DNA from: Alkalicoccobacillus porphyridii
GTDB taxonomy: Bacteria > Bacillota > Bacilli > Bacillales > Bacillaceae_D
Length of the DNA: 64,000 nucleotides
Assembly: GCF_007293315.1 (NCBI RefSeq)
Contig: NZ_VLXZ01000009.1
Location: forward strand, 124,001-188,000
Direction: 5' to 3'
Shown here: piece after piece, positions 63,344-64,000 of the stretch
Numbering within the stretch: position 1 is the stretch's first letter
How the letters are laid out: each line of letters begins with the position of its first letter
The notes under the pieces: generated by a model
The model's database searches: none
Seen by the model: the letters and a program-made list of their open reading frames with translations, nothing else
What the model was told of the DNA's origin: nothing
Position numbers and translations under genes: made by a program

Positions 63344-64000
63344 GTGAACTCAGCAAAGAGATGTGTAGCCTTAATATTAGCAGGAGGGGAAGGTACAAGA
63401 TTAGGCGCTTTAACAGCGGAACAAGCGAAACCTGCTGTGTCATTTGGCGGGAGCTATCGAATCATTGATTTTACGTTAAATAATTGTTCTCGCTCTGAAA
63501 TCAAACGTGCTGGAGTTCTAACACAGTATAAACCCAAAACACTTCACGACCATTTAAATGCTAGACAGCCTTCTGGACTAAGCATTGACTGTCTTCAAGC
63601 TAACCAGTCACCATATAAGGGGACTGCAGATGCTGTTTTTAAGAATCTGTCCTATTTGGAAGAACAGCGCCCCACTCATGTTCTCATTCTCTCTGGTGAC
63701 CACATATATCATATGAATTATCAAGAAATGCTTCATTTTCATATTCAAAAAGGGGCAGAGGTAACTGTCGCTTCGATCCAAGTCCCTCTGGAAGAAGCGT
63801 ATCGATATGGCATCCTTTCTGTGGATACAAATAACGCCATTACATCTTTCATTGAAAAGCCCGCTAAACCAATAAGTAATATGGCGTCTATGGGCATTTA
63901 TCTATTTAATTGGAAGACATTGAAGCAGTGCCTTAGCTATGACTCCACCCTGGCCCATTCGAACCATGACTTTGGCAAAAACATTATACCTACGTTGCTA
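63344..64000 (+). CDS. glgC: Glucose-1-phosphate adenylyltransferase (partial, 5' part)
   Basis: 219 codons from a GTG (AAGGGGA upstream) to the right edge. Nucleotidyltransferase motif CVALILAGGEGTRLGALTAE then KPAVSFGGSYRIIDFTLNNC; ADP-glucose site residues YKGTADAVFKNL; metal-binding GDHIYHM; glucose-1-phosphate Lys in SFIEKPAKP. Makes ADP-glucose for glycogen. In B. subtilis glgB precedes glgC; here a CheX-like gene lies upstream and divergent, so glgC appears to be the first gene of its operon. Confidence 0.94.
   Translation, partial: MNSAKRCVALILAGGEGTRLGALTAEQAKPAVSFGGSYRIIDFTLNNCSRSEIKRAGVLTQYKPKTLHDHLNARQPSGLSIDCLQANQSPYKGTADAVFKNLSYLEEQRPTHVLILSGDHIYHMNYQEMLHFHIQKGAEVTVASIQVPLEEAYRYGILSVDTNNAITSFIEKPAKPISNMASMGIYLFNWKTLKQCLSYDSTLAHSNHDFGKNIIPTLL

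Overview
The window is chromosomal DNA of a spore-forming member of the Bacillaceae. Sporulation and spore genes (safA, a coxA-like lipoprotein gene, spo0B, spoVR, yhaL, a YjcZ-type peptide, an alpha/beta SASP), blocks syntenic with Bacillus subtilis (spo0B-obg-pheB-pheA-niaR-safA-coxA; pbpF-hemE-hemH-hemY; ecsABC/hit/serC/yhaH/hpr/prsA/yhaL/yhaM; yhaX/yheA/yheB; yxkF/msmX) and strong Shine-Dalgarno sequences support this. The very acidic secreted PrsA hints at an alkaliphilic or halotolerant lifestyle, which is inference only. I saw no rRNA, tRNA, CRISPR array or prophage.

Layout. 0-6 kb: spore-coat/cortex genes, the NAD repressor, phenylalanine biosynthesis, obg and spo0B. 6.2-6.8 kb: a short-ORF locus ending in a YrzI-type peptide, sitting where rplU/rpmA would be expected. 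6.7-13.3 kb: coproporphyrin-type heme genes hemE-hemH-hemY and pbpF, separated by a large tandem-repeat array. 13.3-17.8 kb: a complete liaIHGFSR cell-envelope stress operon with a terminator after liaH. 18-23 kb: ccdA, a GntP permease, ecsABC. 23.3-23.7 kb: a second tandem array. 24-32.5 kb: hit, serC, yhaH, hpr (scoC), a ypmS-like gene, small membrane proteins, prsA, a bicupin oxalate decarboxylase gene broken by an in-frame stop, yhaL and yhaM. 32.5-35.9 kb: the secretion-stress pair cssRS and a NERD nuclease-like gene. 35.9-37.6 kb: a third tandem array abutting an IS256-family element whose transposase is frameshifted. 37.7-48.4 kb: yhaX (HAD fold with altered catalytic residues), yheA, yheB, yxkF, msmX, ssp, lemA-htpX-like, an aminotransferase, pspA. 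49-55 kb: an ABC exporter pair (yknU/yknV-like), a lipoprotein, spoVR. 55.8-64 kb: galE-pgcA, a GlpD-like oxidoreductase lacking key active-site segments, a FixH/YtkA-like protein, yhcX, a CheX-like protein and the 5' part of glgC.

Functionally the window is rich in envelope and secretion quality control: Lia (antibiotic stress), Css (secretion stress), PrsA (foldase), Ecs (ABC transporter affecting secretion and proteolysis), Hpr/ScoC (exoprotease repressor), PspA and an HtpX-type protease. Carbohydrate genes (galE, pgcA, glgC, msmX, gntP) are scattered through it.

The most unusual content is non-coding. Three intergenic loci (10.4-11.06, 23.37-23.69, 35.90-36.22 kb) carry tandem arrays with exact 20-bp or 41-bp periods and a shared core TCCCGATA. 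Three others (18.8-19.0, 48.6-49.2, 55.1-55.8 kb) carry dispersed palindromic elements with compensatory stem changes between copies, associated with a repeated terminator hairpin. These are the best candidates for something undescribed.
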